Source of the DNA: an uncultured Clostridia bacterium
Lineage (GTDB): Bacteria > Bacillota > Clostridia > Lachnospirales > Lachnospiraceae
Reading direction: 5' to 3'
Length of the DNA stretch: 64,000 bases
NCBI GenBank assembly: GCA_947385955.1
Contig: CANDNA010000002.1
Span: forward strand, 169,693 to 233,692
The notes beneath the pieces are model-generated. The model did no database searches. It was not told the DNA's origin and worked only from the letters and a program-made list of their open reading frames with translations. Positions 1 to 8,203 of the stretch are shown piece after piece. Made by a program: the position numbers and the translations under genes. How positions within the stretch are numbered: position 1 is the first letter of the stretch; every line of letters begins with the position of its first letter.

Positions 1-680
1 CAGGGCGTGGTGGTCCATGCCAGGAAATACGCGTCCTCGCCCTTCACCTTGAAACGGACCACGGCAGAGCGCTCCTTCACTGCCTTGTATCCCTGGGCCA
101 CCTCATGAGAAGAAAGAGGCGTTCCGCATCTGGGGCAGTATGGTACGATCTTAAAGCCCTTATACAAAAGTCCCCGCTTCCAGATCTCTTTCAGCGCCCA
201 CCATTCCGATTCAATATAATCATCATGATAGGTGACATAAGGATCGTCCATATCGGCCCAGAATCCCACCGTTCCGGAAAAATCCTCCCACATCCCTTTA
301 TACTTCCATACACTTTCCTTGCATTTGGAAATAAACGGATCCAGCCCGTACTCTTCAATCTGTTCCTTACCGTCCAGTCCCAGCAGCTTTTCCACTTCCA
401 GTTCCACCGGCAGTCCGTGGGTATCCCATCCGGCCTTACGCGGCACCATATACCCTTTCATCGTCCGGTATCTGGGAATCATATCTTTGATCACCCTGGT
501 AAGCACATGCCCGATGTGGGGCTTGCCGTTTGCCGTGGGCGGTCCGTCATAAAACGTATAGGTTTCCCCGTCTGTACGCTGCTCCATGCTCTTTTTGAAA
601 ATGTCATGTTCACGCCAGAACTTTTCCACTTCCTTTTCCCTGTCCACAAAGTTCAAATCCGTTGATACTTTTTGGTACAT
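1..680 (-). CDS. ileS: Isoleucyl-tRNA synthetase, 5' part (runs off the window)
   Basis: Charges tRNA-Ile with isoleucine in the cytoplasm. Only the first 226 codons are inside the window; the gene continues past position 1. Translation from the ATG at 678-680 starts [20 protein letters not shown] and carries the class I HIGH motif in NGKPHIGHV (about residue 52) plus the YDGPPTANG lead-in, both diagnostic for the family. The catalytic KMSKS, editing domain end and anticodon-binding domain are outside the window. The gene is preceded by a T-box leader and a strong sigma-A promoter, so expression is expected to rise when uncharged tRNA-Ile builds up. Confidence 0.95.
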   Translation of the reverse strand, partial: MYQKVSTDLNFVDREKEVEKFWREHDIFKKSMEQRTDGETYTFYDGPPTANGKPHIGHVLTRVIKDMIPRYRTMKGYMVPRKAGWDTHGLPVELEVEKLLGLDGKEQIEEYGLDPFISKCKESVWKYKGMWEDFSGTVGFWADMDDPYVTYHDDYIESEWWALKEIWKRGLLYKGFKIVPYCPRCGTPLSSHEVAQGYKAVKERSAVVRFKVKGEDAYFLAWTTTP

Positions 681-746
681 CTTTTTCCCTCCTGCCTGTT
701 TCCTGTATGCCCTGCCTCAACAGTGCCATCTGATTCATACTGAACA

Positions 747-777
747 CAAAAAACCCCTGTCCGTAAAAGGACAGGGA
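747..777 (-). terminator. T-box-controlled intrinsic terminator
   Basis: Perfect 8-bp GC-rich stem (CCCTGTCC / GGACAGGG, plus-strand 55-62 and 69-76 of the 700s), followed on the minus strand by a run of T. It directly follows the T-box sequence and would stop transcription when tRNA-Ile is charged. Confidence 0.9.
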
Positions 778-1010
778 TTAAAGTTCCATGTTACCACCCA
801 TTACGCATACTCCCTCTTTCTGATTCGAAATCGGTTTATATGGCTTCCCATAACGGAGGAAATCCGCCGCCGTTTACTCTGCCTCTGCATTTCAGCCGCG
901 GGACTCGAAAGTGATATTCGGTAATCCCCTACTGATACCGGGCTTCCACCCTCTCCGGTTCGCTGTTACGTTCGGAAAAAACTTACTGTCTTTGTCATCG
1001 TCTTTCTCGT
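747..1010 (-). promoter_or_regulatory. T-box riboswitch leader controlling ileS
   Basis: The minus-strand leader holds the conserved T-box sequence TGGGTGGTAACATGGAAC (783-800), followed at once by an intrinsic terminator. This is the usual antiterminator/terminator arrangement. A Stem I region with an AGTA motif lies at the 5' end. The codon ATC at 913-915 (read on the minus strand, in GAATATCACTTTC) sits where the specifier triplet is expected and matches isoleucine. Uncharged tRNA-Ile should bind the specifier and the T-box bulge and favour readthrough into ileS. The identity of the specifier is an inference from position and flanking bases; a folded alignment would settle it. Confidence 0.9.
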
Positions 1011-1016
1011 GAGTTA

Positions 1017-1045
1017 TTATAAGATGGGCTTTTACCCTGTGTCAA
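1017..1045 (-). promoter_or_regulatory. Sigma-A promoter of ileS
   Basis: On the minus strand TTGACA (1040-1045) and TATAAT (1017-1022) are both perfect consensus hexamers with a 17-bp spacer. The transcript would start near 1010, just ahead of the T-box Stem I. Confidence 0.9.
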
Positions 1046-1089
1046 GGGAAAATTCAATGCCTCTGCCCTTTTACCTTCGGTAAAACCAC

Positions 1090-1118
1090 TTGATTTCTTT
1101 CCGGGATTCTTCTATTAT
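1090..1118 (+). promoter_or_regulatory. Sigma-A promoter of pncB
   Basis: TTGATT (1090-1095) and TATTAT (1113-1118) with a 17-bp spacer, about 30 bp before the pncB start codon. Confidence 0.6.
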
Positions 1119-1147
1119 GAAAGATAACAATTTTAAGGAGGCGTATT

Positions 1148-2614
1148 ATGGACAGACAGAACCTGACCCTTATGACAGATTTGTATGAGCTGACAATGAT
1201 GCAGGGGTATTTCAAGCACAAAGATCAAAATGAAACCGTTATTTTTGACGTATTCTACCGCAACAATCCCAATGGAGGTGGGTATGCCATCTCCGCAGGT
1301 CTGGAACAGGTCATCAATTATATCAAGAATCTTCACTTTTCCAGACAGGACATCGATTATCTGGCAGGCCTTCAGATATTTGACGCGGATTTTCTGGACT
1401 ATCTGTCCACATTCCGTTTTACGGGTGATATTTACGCCATTCCGGAAGGCACCATTATCTTTCCCAGAGAACCGCTGCTCAAGGTTATCGCTCCGATCAT
1501 GCAGGCACAGCTCATTGAAACTGCCGTTCTGACCATTTTAAACCATCAGTGTCTGATTGCCACCAAAGCATCCCGTGTCTGCTATGCGGCCAAAGGCGAC
1601 GGTATCATGGAATTTGGACTGCGCCGTGCCCAGGGTCCGGATGCCGGGATCTACGGCGCCAGAGCTGCGGTAATTGGAGGCTGTACCGGTACCAGCAATG
1701 TACTGGCAGGACAGCTCTTTGACATTCCCGTCAAAGGCACTCATGCCCACAGCTGGATCATGAGCTTTCCGGATGAATATACCGCATTCAAAACCTATGC
1801 TGATATGTATCCTTCCGCCTGCATCCTGCTGGCAGATACCTATGACACCCTGAAATCCGGTGTCCCCAATGCCATCCGTGTATTTCAGGAAATGCGGGAA
1901 GCCGGTATTCCTCTGACTTTCTACGGTATCCGTCTGGACAGCGGCGATCTTGCTTATCTTTCCAAACGTGCCCGGAAGATGCTGGACGAAGCCGGATTCC
2001 CCGATGCTGTGATCTCCGCCTCCAATGATCTGGATGAATATCTGATTGACAGCCTGAAAACCCAGGGCGCTGCCATCACTTCCTGGGGTGTGGGGACCAA
2101 CCTGATCACCTCCAAAGACTGCCCTTCTTTCGGCGGTGTCTACAAACTTGCTGCCATTATGGATCCTGACGGGCAGTTTATTCCCAAGATCAAGCTCTCC
2201 GAAAATACCGAAAAAATTACCAACCCCGGAAATAAAACCATCTATCGGGTCTATGAAAAAGGCAGCGGTAAGATCAAAGCCGATCTGATCTGCCTTGTGG
2301 ATGAAACCTGGTCGGAAAACGAACCGCTTCTGCTGTTTGATCCTCACGCTCCCTGGAAAAAGACCCGGCTTGCACCCGGCACTTATACTCTGCGTGAGAT
2401 TATGCTTCCTGTTTTCCGGGACGGTACATGTATCTATGAAACGCCCAAAACAATGGACATCCGGGAATACTGCCAGAAAGAACTGGATACCCTCTGGGAT
2501 GAAACAAGGCGCCTTGTGAATCCACATCGGGTCTATGTGGATCTTTCTCAAAAACTGTATGATGTGAAAATTGATTTGCTGAATCGTATGAGCTGGCAAG
2601 AGGGGAATGACTGA
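1148..2614 (+). CDS. pncB: Nicotinate phosphoribosyltransferase
   Basis: Joins nicotinate to PRPP to give nicotinate mononucleotide, the first step of NAD salvage, in the cytoplasm. The 488-residue product matches the usual length of the Gram-positive enzyme. The N-terminus has TDLYELTMMQGYF, typical of the family. The middle carries EFGLRRAQGPDAG (around residue 157) with the active-site region, and FYGIRLDSGDLAYLS (around 258) matches the phosphate-binding/active-site stretch. AAGGAGG at 1135-1141 fixes the ATG at 1148. It is a single-gene transcript facing spoVT, ending in a hairpin that overlaps its stop codon. It could serve salvage of host or dietary niacin. Confidence 0.95.
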   Translation: MDRQNLTLMTDLYELTMMQGYFKHKDQNETVIFDVFYRNNPNGGGYAISAGLEQVINYIKNLHFSRQDIDYLAGLQIFDADFLDYLSTFRFTGDIYAIPEGTIIFPREPLLKVIAPIMQAQLIETAVLTILNHQCLIATKASRVCYAAKGDGIMEFGLRRAQGPDAGIYGARAAVIGGCTGTSNVLAGQLFDIPVKGTHAHSWIMSFPDEYTAFKTYADMYPSACILLADTYDTLKSGVPNAIRVFQEMREAGIPLTFYGIRLDSGDLAYLSKRARKMLDEAGFPDAVISASNDLDEYLIDSLKTQGAAITSWGVGTNLITSKDCPSFGGVYKLAAIMDPDGQFIPKIKLSENTEKITNPGNKTIYRVYEKGSGKIKADLICLVDETWSENEPLLLFDPHAPWKKTRLAPGTYTLREIMLPVFRDGTCIYETPKTMDIREYCQKELDTLWDETRRLVNPHRVYVDLSQKLYDVKIDLLNRMSWQEGND

Positions 2615-2624
2615 GATTCCCCTC
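2600..2624. terminator. Hairpin between convergent pncB and spoVT
   Basis: Perfect 9-bp stem GAGGGGAAT / ATTCCCCTC with a 7-nt loop, spanning the pncB stop codon and ending one base before the spoVT stop. Neither side has a clear T-run, so it is a weak or factor-assisted terminator at best. Confidence 0.45.
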
Positions 2625-3170
2625 TCACCCCTGCATCTGCCTGCCCAGAAATGCGGCGGCAGAAAGGATCAGCTTTTTTTCCACTTCTCCCATTTTGCTT
2701 CTGTTGTCATCATCCAGCAGGATCACTGCGCCGATCACATCCCCTTCACAGAGAATCACCCCCACTGCCTCATGTACATATTCCCCGTCGTTTTCATCAA
2801 AAATCTGAATAAAACTCCGCTCTCCTTTCGAAGCCAGAAAGGACTCCCTTTTATCCAGTTTTTCTTCCAGATCCCGGCTGATGGATCTGCCCACCGCATT
2901 TTTATAGCCGCCAGAGGCTGCAATAAACTGATCTCTGTCGGCAATAATAGCTGTATGTCCCGATACCTGGGCCAGGCTCTCCGCATACTGCTTTGCAAAT
3001 GTATTCATCTCCCCGATCGGAGAATATTTTTTTAAGATAATTTCCCCCTCTCTGTCAGTAAAAATCTCCAGAGGGTCGCTTTCCCTGATTCGCAGTGTCC
3101 TCCTGATTTCTTTCGGTATGACAATCCGCCCCAGGTCATCTATCCTGCGAACAATTCCCGTTGCTTTCAT
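2625..3170 (-). CDS. spoVT: Stage V sporulation protein T (transition-state/forespore regulator)
   Basis: DNA-binding regulator of late forespore genes, including sigma-G targets. The first about 50 residues are a swapped-hairpin AbrB DNA-binding domain (MKATGIVRRIDDLGRIVIPK, then RIRESDPLEIF), which is nearly invariant in SpoVT. The remainder is the GAF-like sensing domain (residues about 55-178). At 181 residues it has the expected SpoVT length, twice that of AbrB itself. GGAGGAAGAAG precedes the ATG. It is the sole gene of its transcript, divergent from the alarmone synthetase. Its presence supports a spore-forming host. Confidence 0.95.
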   Translation of the reverse strand: MKATGIVRRIDDLGRIVIPKEIRRTLRIRESDPLEIFTDREGEIILKKYSPIGEMNTFAKQYAESLAQVSGHTAIIADRDQFIAASGGYKNAVGRSISRDLEEKLDKRESFLASKGERSFIQIFDENDGEYVHEAVGVILCEGDVIGAVILLDDDNRSKMGEVEKKLILSAAAFLGRQMQG

Positions 3171-3281
3171 ATTCTTCTTCCTCCATTGTCTGCATCATTC
3201 TTTCCAAACTTGTGGTACTATTATTTGTAAATGAAGGTTTTTTATACCTATTATATTTTTCTTAAAAATGCCTGATCTGAC

Positions 3282-3309
3282 TTGCGATGCTGCCTGTTTA
3301 TGCTAAAAT
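3282..3309 (+). promoter_or_regulatory. Promoter of the alarmone synthetase gene
   Basis: TTGCGA (3282-3287), a 16-bp spacer and TAAAAT (3304-3309), with a TGC just upstream of the -10 that makes it an extended -10 element. Confidence 0.55.
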
Positions 3310-3361
3310 AAAGTCGGCATTGGAAATCTTATGTCAGTTTTGATACATCGGAGGAAGTAAC

Positions 3362-4078
3362 ATGGGAATTGAACACTATATCGGACAGGCGCGGGATCAG
3401 CTTCTGAGAAAGAGTCTTACGTCTGATGAATTTTTAGATTTTATGCGGGAAAATAAACTGCCCGTAGATACCCTGATGGCGCATTACCACTGTGCCATTA
3501 TGGAAATCGAAACCAAATTCAATGTATTGAACAAACAGTTTTCCCTGCAGTATGACAGAAATCCCATCGAAAGCATCAAAGTCCGTGTGAAATCTATGGA
3601 AAGTATCCTGAAAAAAGTCCGGCGCAAAAACATTCCCCTGACTCTGGAATCCATAGAAAAAGACATCCGGGACATCGCAGGTGTCAGGGTAGTCTGCTCC
3701 TTTCAGGACGACATCTATCTGTTGGCCGACTGTCTGCTGAACCAGGACGATATCACTCTGCTGGAGGTCAAGGATTATATTAAAAATCCCAAGCCGGGCG
3801 GCTATCGCAGCCTGCACCTGATCGTGGAAGTACCGATTTTCCTGCAAAATGAAAAGAAACAGATGAAAGTGGAAGTGCAGCTCCGTACCATTGCTATGGA
3901 CTTCTGGGCCAGCCTGGAGCACAAACTGCGTTATAAGAAAAACATTCCTGAGCGGGAAGCCAGCCTCCTGGCGGAAGAATTGATAGCATGTGCCGAAATC
4001 AGTTCTTCTCTGGATCAACGGATGGAAAAGATCCGCGACCGTATCACCAAAGCCACACTTTCCTCCGGCAGACAATAA
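3362..4078 (+). CDS. Small alarmone synthetase, RelA/SpoT nucleotidyltransferase domain (RelQ/YjbM type)
   Basis: Transfers pyrophosphate from ATP to GDP or GTP to make (p)ppGpp, the stringent-response signal. The protein is 238 residues and consists of the synthetase fold only. There is no HD hydrolase, TGS or ACT domain, which separates it from long RelA/SpoT. Recognisable family stretches are RVKSMESILKKVRRK (about residues 75-90), IRDIAGVRVVC (about 108), GYRSLHLIVEVP (about 147) and VEVQLRTIAMDFWASLEHKLRYK (about 178-200), with the catalytic Q and E. About 40 extra N-terminal residues precede the usual start of YjbM-like proteins. The RBS is GGAGGAAG before the ATG at 3362. It is a monocistronic gene. 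Confidence 0.9.
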   Translation: MGIEHYIGQARDQLLRKSLTSDEFLDFMRENKLPVDTLMAHYHCAIMEIETKFNVLNKQFSLQYDRNPIESIKVRVKSMESILKKVRRKNIPLTLESIEKDIRDIAGVRVVCSFQDDIYLLADCLLNQDDITLLEVKDYIKNPKPGGYRSLHLIVEVPIFLQNEKKQMKVEVQLRTIAMDFWASLEHKLRYKKNIPEREASLLAEELIACAEISSSLDQRMEKIRDRITKATLSSGRQ

Positions 4079-4095
4079 TCTCCCGGACTTCAAAA

Positions 4096-4158
4096 GCGGC
4101 GGGTAGGAGTGGAATAACCCATCTGTCCTACAAGGATTATCCCACTCCTGCCTGCCGC
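4096..4158 (-). terminator. Long imperfect inverted repeat, likely terminator of the REC-EAL gene
   Basis: About 20-bp arms (GCGGCGGGTAGGAGTGG and its near-complement CCACTCCTGCCTGCCGC) with a central loop. On the minus strand the stem is followed by TTTTG, so it best fits termination of the signalling operon. It sits between convergent genes and may also stop the alarmone synthetase transcript. Confidence 0.55.
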
Positions 4159-4214
4159 TTATCCATGACAATAAAAACTGTGCAGCGAGCTTTCTATTAT
4201 ATTCGATATCCGCT

Positions 4215-6317
4215 TTACTCTCCCTGCAGTATGCCGCTCTGCATCAGCTGCATCTCCATTTGCAACCACTCGGTTTCTGACATCTTCATTACATTTTTCA
4301 CCCGATGGCTTACAATCACCGGGTCATAAGGCTTGGTGGCCACATCCACCGCCCCCAGCCGCAACGCTCTGATTTCATTTTCCCGTTCCTCACTTGCCGT
4401 AATTACAATAATCGGAATATGCGAAAAAACAGAATTTTGCTTTAATTCCTGAATCAGCTCAAAGCCATCCATCTCCGGCATGAAAATATCCGTTATAATA
4501 ATTCCGATTTTACTTGCATACTCGTTCAGGACTTCCAGAGCCTCTTTCCCGTTGGCGGCCTCAAAATACTGATAGGAATCTCCCAATGCCTGAATCAGGG
4601 ACTTGCGCAGCATTGTCACATCATCCACCAGCAGTACGCCCTTTTTATAAGGTTTCTTTTCATCTTTGCGAAGCGCTTCTTCCGCCATCAGCCTTTCATA
4701 TTCTTCTGTACTCAGCGGCCTGGAAAAATAATATCCCTGGATTCGGTCACAGCCTGCATTTCTGAGAAATTCCATCTGTTCTCTTGTTTCCACGCCCTCT
4801 GCCACCGTACTGATATTCAGCAGCTTGGCCATACGTACAATACTGATCAGAATATTGCCTGCCCGTCTGGAAGTGGCCAGTTCTTCCATAAACTGCATAT
4901 CAATCTTCAGAGTATCAATATCCATTTCCTTTAACATATTCAGGGAAGAATAACCGCTGCCAAAGTCATCCATCAACAGTTCAAATCCCCGGTTCCGCAG
5001 TTTGGAAACAAGCTCAATAATCTCACGGGGTTTTTCCGTATAAGCGCTCTCCGTAATCTCCAGACGCAGCAGCCGCTTGGGCACATGATACTGCTCCAGC
5101 ATCAGTTCTATCGCATCCCCGATTTCCGGATCGTACAAGTCAATTCTGGAAACATTGACAGAGATAGGGCAGACATAATTGCCGTCATCCCTCATCTTTG
5201 CCAGCAGTTTGCATACCTCTTCCCATACGTAGAGATCCAGTTGACGGATAAAGCCGTTTTTTTCAAAAAGAGGAACAAAAATATCCGGCCTGATAATACC
5301 CAGTTCCGGATGCTTCCAGCGTACCAGCGCTTCCGCACTGACCGGACTCTCCGTAGCCGCATCATAAATGGGGTGCAGCATAATAAAAAACTGCCGTTCT
5401 GCCAGAGCCTGTTCCATATCCGCTATGATACGCTGCTCATTCCGATACTGTCTGGCCAGGTCCGCATCATAATAGGCATATTTTTCTCCTCTGTTTTTCC
5501 GGATATTAATCATGGAAAATTTGGCCCGGTCGCACATAATGGACACTGCCAGATTCTTATCATCTATTTTATAAATTCCGCATTCCAGATTAAAATGATA
5601 GATTCTGCGCAGCTTTTCCATCCTCGCTTCCACATATCGGAAAAGCTGTATTTCCTCATCCTGGGATCCGGAGGGAATACAGCAGACAAAGTTATCCGCA
5701 ATAATCCTGCCGTAGGTACCTTTTTTACCGATCCACTCCCGAAGGGCCTGGGCCAGCTCCAGCAGAATCACATCTCCCTTTTCATTGCCATAGAAATCAT
5801 TGATCACCGTAAATCCTTTGATGTTAAAATACAGCATGGTAAACGGACTATCCGGATTGTGCAGAAACATCCGCTTTGTCTGATTATAAAAAGTCTGAGA
5901 AGGATACAGATTAGTCAGCACATCCCGCTCCTGCAGGTTCCGGTTCAGCACACTGCCAATCCGTTTTTTCAGCACTTCCGGATGGTATGGCTTTAAAACA
6001 AAATCCTCTGCCCCCAGCAGAAGGGCCTTTTCCACCTGTACATTTTTTCCCGGATAAGTATTGACCACCACAGGGATATGGGCATATTCTCCTCTTTTTT
6101 TAATACGGCTTAAAAAATTGATTCCATCCGTTTCCGGCAAAATGATATCCAGAAAGATGAGATCCACATCTTTTCTCTCCTGCAAAGCCTCCAACGCTTC
6201 CCGGCTGTTTTCCGCTTCCAGAATTTCATATGCTTTTTCTTCTTCCCATGCCTGTTTCACTGTAATCCTGTCCTCATAGGAAGCGTCTACGAGCAGGATC
6301 ACTCTCAATTCCTTCAT
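4215..6317 (-). CDS. REC - degenerate GGDEF - EAL - REC signalling protein (c-di-GMP phosphodiesterase)
   Basis: Predicted to hydrolyse c-di-GMP under phosphorelay control. Domain order over 700 residues: REC 1 (about 5-120, acceptor Asp57 in LIFLDIILP), GGDEF (about 132-295), EAL (about 305-550) and REC 2 (about 563-685, acceptor in DIFMPEMDG). The GGDEF signature is replaced by IIADNF, so cyclase activity is unlikely. The EAL domain keeps EALVRW, SVNVS, LEITES, DDFGSGYSSL, LKID, EGVET and QGYYFSRPL, so phosphodiesterase activity is expected. No membrane segment is seen. The start codon lies 3 bp after the chemoreceptor gene stop, so the two are co-transcribed. That suggests a link between chemosensing and c-di-GMP turnover (inference). 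Confidence 0.9.
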   Translation of the reverse strand: MKELRVILLVDASYEDRITVKQAWEEEKAYEILEAENSREALEALQERKDVDLIFLDIILPETDGINFLSRIKKRGEYAHIPVVVNTYPGKNVQVEKALLLGAEDFVLKPYHPEVLKKRIGSVLNRNLQERDVLTNLYPSQTFYNQTKRMFLHNPDSPFTMLYFNIKGFTVINDFYGNEKGDVILLELAQALREWIGKKGTYGRIIADNFVCCIPSGSQDEEIQLFRYVEARMEKLRRIYHFNLECGIYKIDDKNLAVSIMCDRAKFSMINIRKNRGEKYAYYDADLARQYRNEQRIIADMEQALAERQFFIMLHPIYDAATESPVSAEALVRWKHPELGIIRPDIFVPLFEKNGFIRQLDLYVWEEVCKLLAKMRDDGNYVCPISVNVSRIDLYDPEIGDAIELMLEQYHVPKRLLRLEITESAYTEKPREIIELVSKLRNRGFELLMDDFGSGYSSLNMLKEMDIDTLKIDMQFMEELATSRRAGNILISIVRMAKLLNISTVAEGVETREQMEFLRNAGCDRIQGYYFSRPLSTEEYERLMAEEALRKDEKKPYKKGVLLVDDVTMLRKSLIQALGDSYQYFEAANGKEALEVLNEYASKIGIIITDIFMPEMDGFELIQELKQNSVFSHIPIIVITASEERENEIRALRLGAVDVATKPYDPVIVSHRVKNVMKMSETEWLQMEMQLMQSGILQGE

Positions 6318-6320
6318 ATA

Positions 6321-8057
6321 TTATCTTCCTGCATCCCCACTGATATGAAATATCTCTGCCTGCCTGGTCAATTCATCAATGATATCCTGTACTTCCCGAA
6401 GGGCTTTGCCAATCTCTTTCATCGTTACAGCCAACTCTGTAGTATTCTGAGCCACATTGCCGATTCCCACCGCATTCTGTTCCACGGTTCCGGAAATCCC
6501 TTCATTGGAGGTCACGATTTCCTGCATGGTTTCATTGATCACATTGGTGCCTGCCAGAATCTGATCCATAATATCTGTTACTTTAACAGCATCCTTCAGA
6601 TACTGTACGCCGGTATTTTCCAGCTCATCATAATCCGCCATAACCCGTTCATTCACAAACTGCAGCAGTCCGGATGCATTTTCTGACAGATCAGACACTC
6701 CCTTAACAACGCTCTGGGATATCCGCTGTATATTGTTGGCGGTCGCCTTACTGTTATCGGCAAGCTGCCTGATTTCATCAGCCACCACCGCAAAGCCTTT
6801 TCCGGCCTCTCCTGCTCTCGCCGCCTCAATCGAAGCATTCAGTGCCAGCAGATTGGTCTGTGCCGCAATCCCCAGGATATCTCCGGTCAGGGTCGTAATA
6901 TGATTGATCTGACGGCTGCCCTCCACAGATTCCACCAGTGCTTTGTCAATCCGGCCTATCACTTCTTCCGCATAATGCTTGCTTTCCACTGCCTGTTTCT
7001 TCAGTTTATCCGCCCGTTCCCGCATCCCTTCCGCAAAGTGGAAGCCGTCGTTCACTTCATCCGATACATGCTGTACCGTTTCCCTGGCGTCTTTGGCATG
7101 ATCTGTCAGAACTGCCGCTGTGGCCGTTACTTCTTCCATTCCTGCTGCCAGCTGCTCCATCGTGCTGGAAGTATCCCCCGCATCCTCTTCTGTCTTTGCC
7201 ACAAGGCTGTAAACGTTCTGCTGCTCTGTGGCTATCTGCTGGCTGGACCCCCGGATGTTCCGGATCAGATTTTCCAGAATCTCCAGGAACTGATTGATAC
7301 CGGACGTGAGTACGCCGGTTTCGTCTTTGGAACGCCGGGCAATCCGTCTGCTCAGATCCGCATTTTTATTCTGAATTGACGCAATGATGGACTGCAGTTC
7401 TCTGGTAGTCATATGAATGGGTCTGACAATCATAAGATTGGCAATAAAATAAACAACAATCATTGCCACCACCATAAACACTGTGGCAAATACAATAATC
7501 CGGCTGCTGTCGGCCGAAGTCTGATTCAGATTCACATAGCCTTTGTCAAACTCCTGCTGGGTATAATCCTTTAACTGGGTAATATACTTTTCCAGATTGC
7601 CTACGGATACGCCCAGCGTATTGTTGATGTAAATAATGGCCATCTCTTTTTTACCGCCTGCGCTGTTGGTCACTATGCTGTCCACAGTATTGTTGAACGC
7701 TTTGATCTTATCTTCAAAACCGACAAACGCCTGCATGATTTCCTCATCATGAATCCCGGCTTTATAAGCAGCCATACTGCTTTCCAGCTCTTTTTGGGTT
7801 TCTTCTATCTGTTTCTCATAAGAACGCATAGAAGATTCTGCGCTGGTCATGGCATGGCAGAGGGTCACACGATAAATTTCCTCATAATCCCTGTTAATCG
7901 TCTGAATCAGAGTCAGGTCCCCTACCTGCTTGCCCAGAAGGTCTGCACTTTCTTTATTGATTGTTTTGATATTGGCACTTAATATCTGCAGTGATATCAG
8001 AGAGACTGCTACCAGTACGCCGATCACTGCCAAAAACTTATATGCTATCTTCCTCAT
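6321..8057 (-). CDS. Methyl-accepting chemotaxis protein
   Basis: Membrane chemoreceptor that signals to CheA/CheW. The 578 residues contain a TM helix (about 7-27), an extracellular helical bundle of the 4HB_MCP type (about 30-188), TM2 (about 190-212), HAMP (about 213-268) and a cytoplasmic coiled-coil signalling domain. The hairpin tip is the highly conserved [20 protein letters not shown], followed by [15 protein letters not shown]. The RBS is ACGGAGGAAC before the ATG. It is the first gene of a two-gene operon with the downstream REC-EAL-REC protein. The ligand cannot be told from sequence. No che or flagellar genes are in the window, so its partners are elsewhere. Confidence 0.93.
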   Translation of the reverse strand: MRKIAYKFLAVIGVLVAVSLISLQILSANIKTINKESADLLGKQVGDLTLIQTINRDYEEIYRVTLCHAMTSAESSMRSYEKQIEETQKELESSMAAYKAGIHDEEIMQAFVGFEDKIKAFNNTVDSIVTNSAGGKKEMAIIYINNTLGVSVGNLEKYITQLKDYTQQEFDKGYVNLNQTSADSSRIIVFATVFMVVAMIVVYFIANLMIVRPIHMTTRELQSIIASIQNKNADLSRRIARRSKDETGVLTSGINQFLEILENLIRNIRGSSQQIATEQQNVYSLVAKTEEDAGDTSSTMEQLAAGMEEVTATAAVLTDHAKDARETVQHVSDEVNDGFHFAEGMRERADKLKKQAVESKHYAEEVIGRIDKALVESVEGSRQINHITTLTGDILGIAAQTNLLALNASIEAARAGEAGKGFAVVADEIRQLADNSKATANNIQRISQSVVKGVSDLSENASGLLQFVNERVMADYDELENTGVQYLKDAVKVTDIMDQILAGTNVINETMQEIVTSNEGISGTVEQNAVGIGNVAQNTTELAVTMKEIGKALREVQDIIDELTRQAEIFHISGDAGR

Positions 8058-8101
8058 ATGTTCCTCCGTAATTTGTGCAAACCAATGGATGTCTTGTTTC
8101 T

Positions 8102-8130
8102 ATTCTAGTACAATATAACTATTCTTTCAA
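8102..8130 (-). promoter_or_regulatory. Sigma-A promoter of the chemoreceptor operon
   Basis: Minus strand TTGAAA (8125-8130), 17-bp spacer, TAGAAT (8102-8107), about 45 bp before the ATG. It does not resemble a flagellar sigma-D promoter. Confidence 0.65.
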
Positions 8131-8203
8131 CTAAATTCCGTATTTTTTTGGTGATTCTGATTGCCGTTCTGTCCCTTTCCTTACAATGGATTCCGGTGCC
8201 GGA

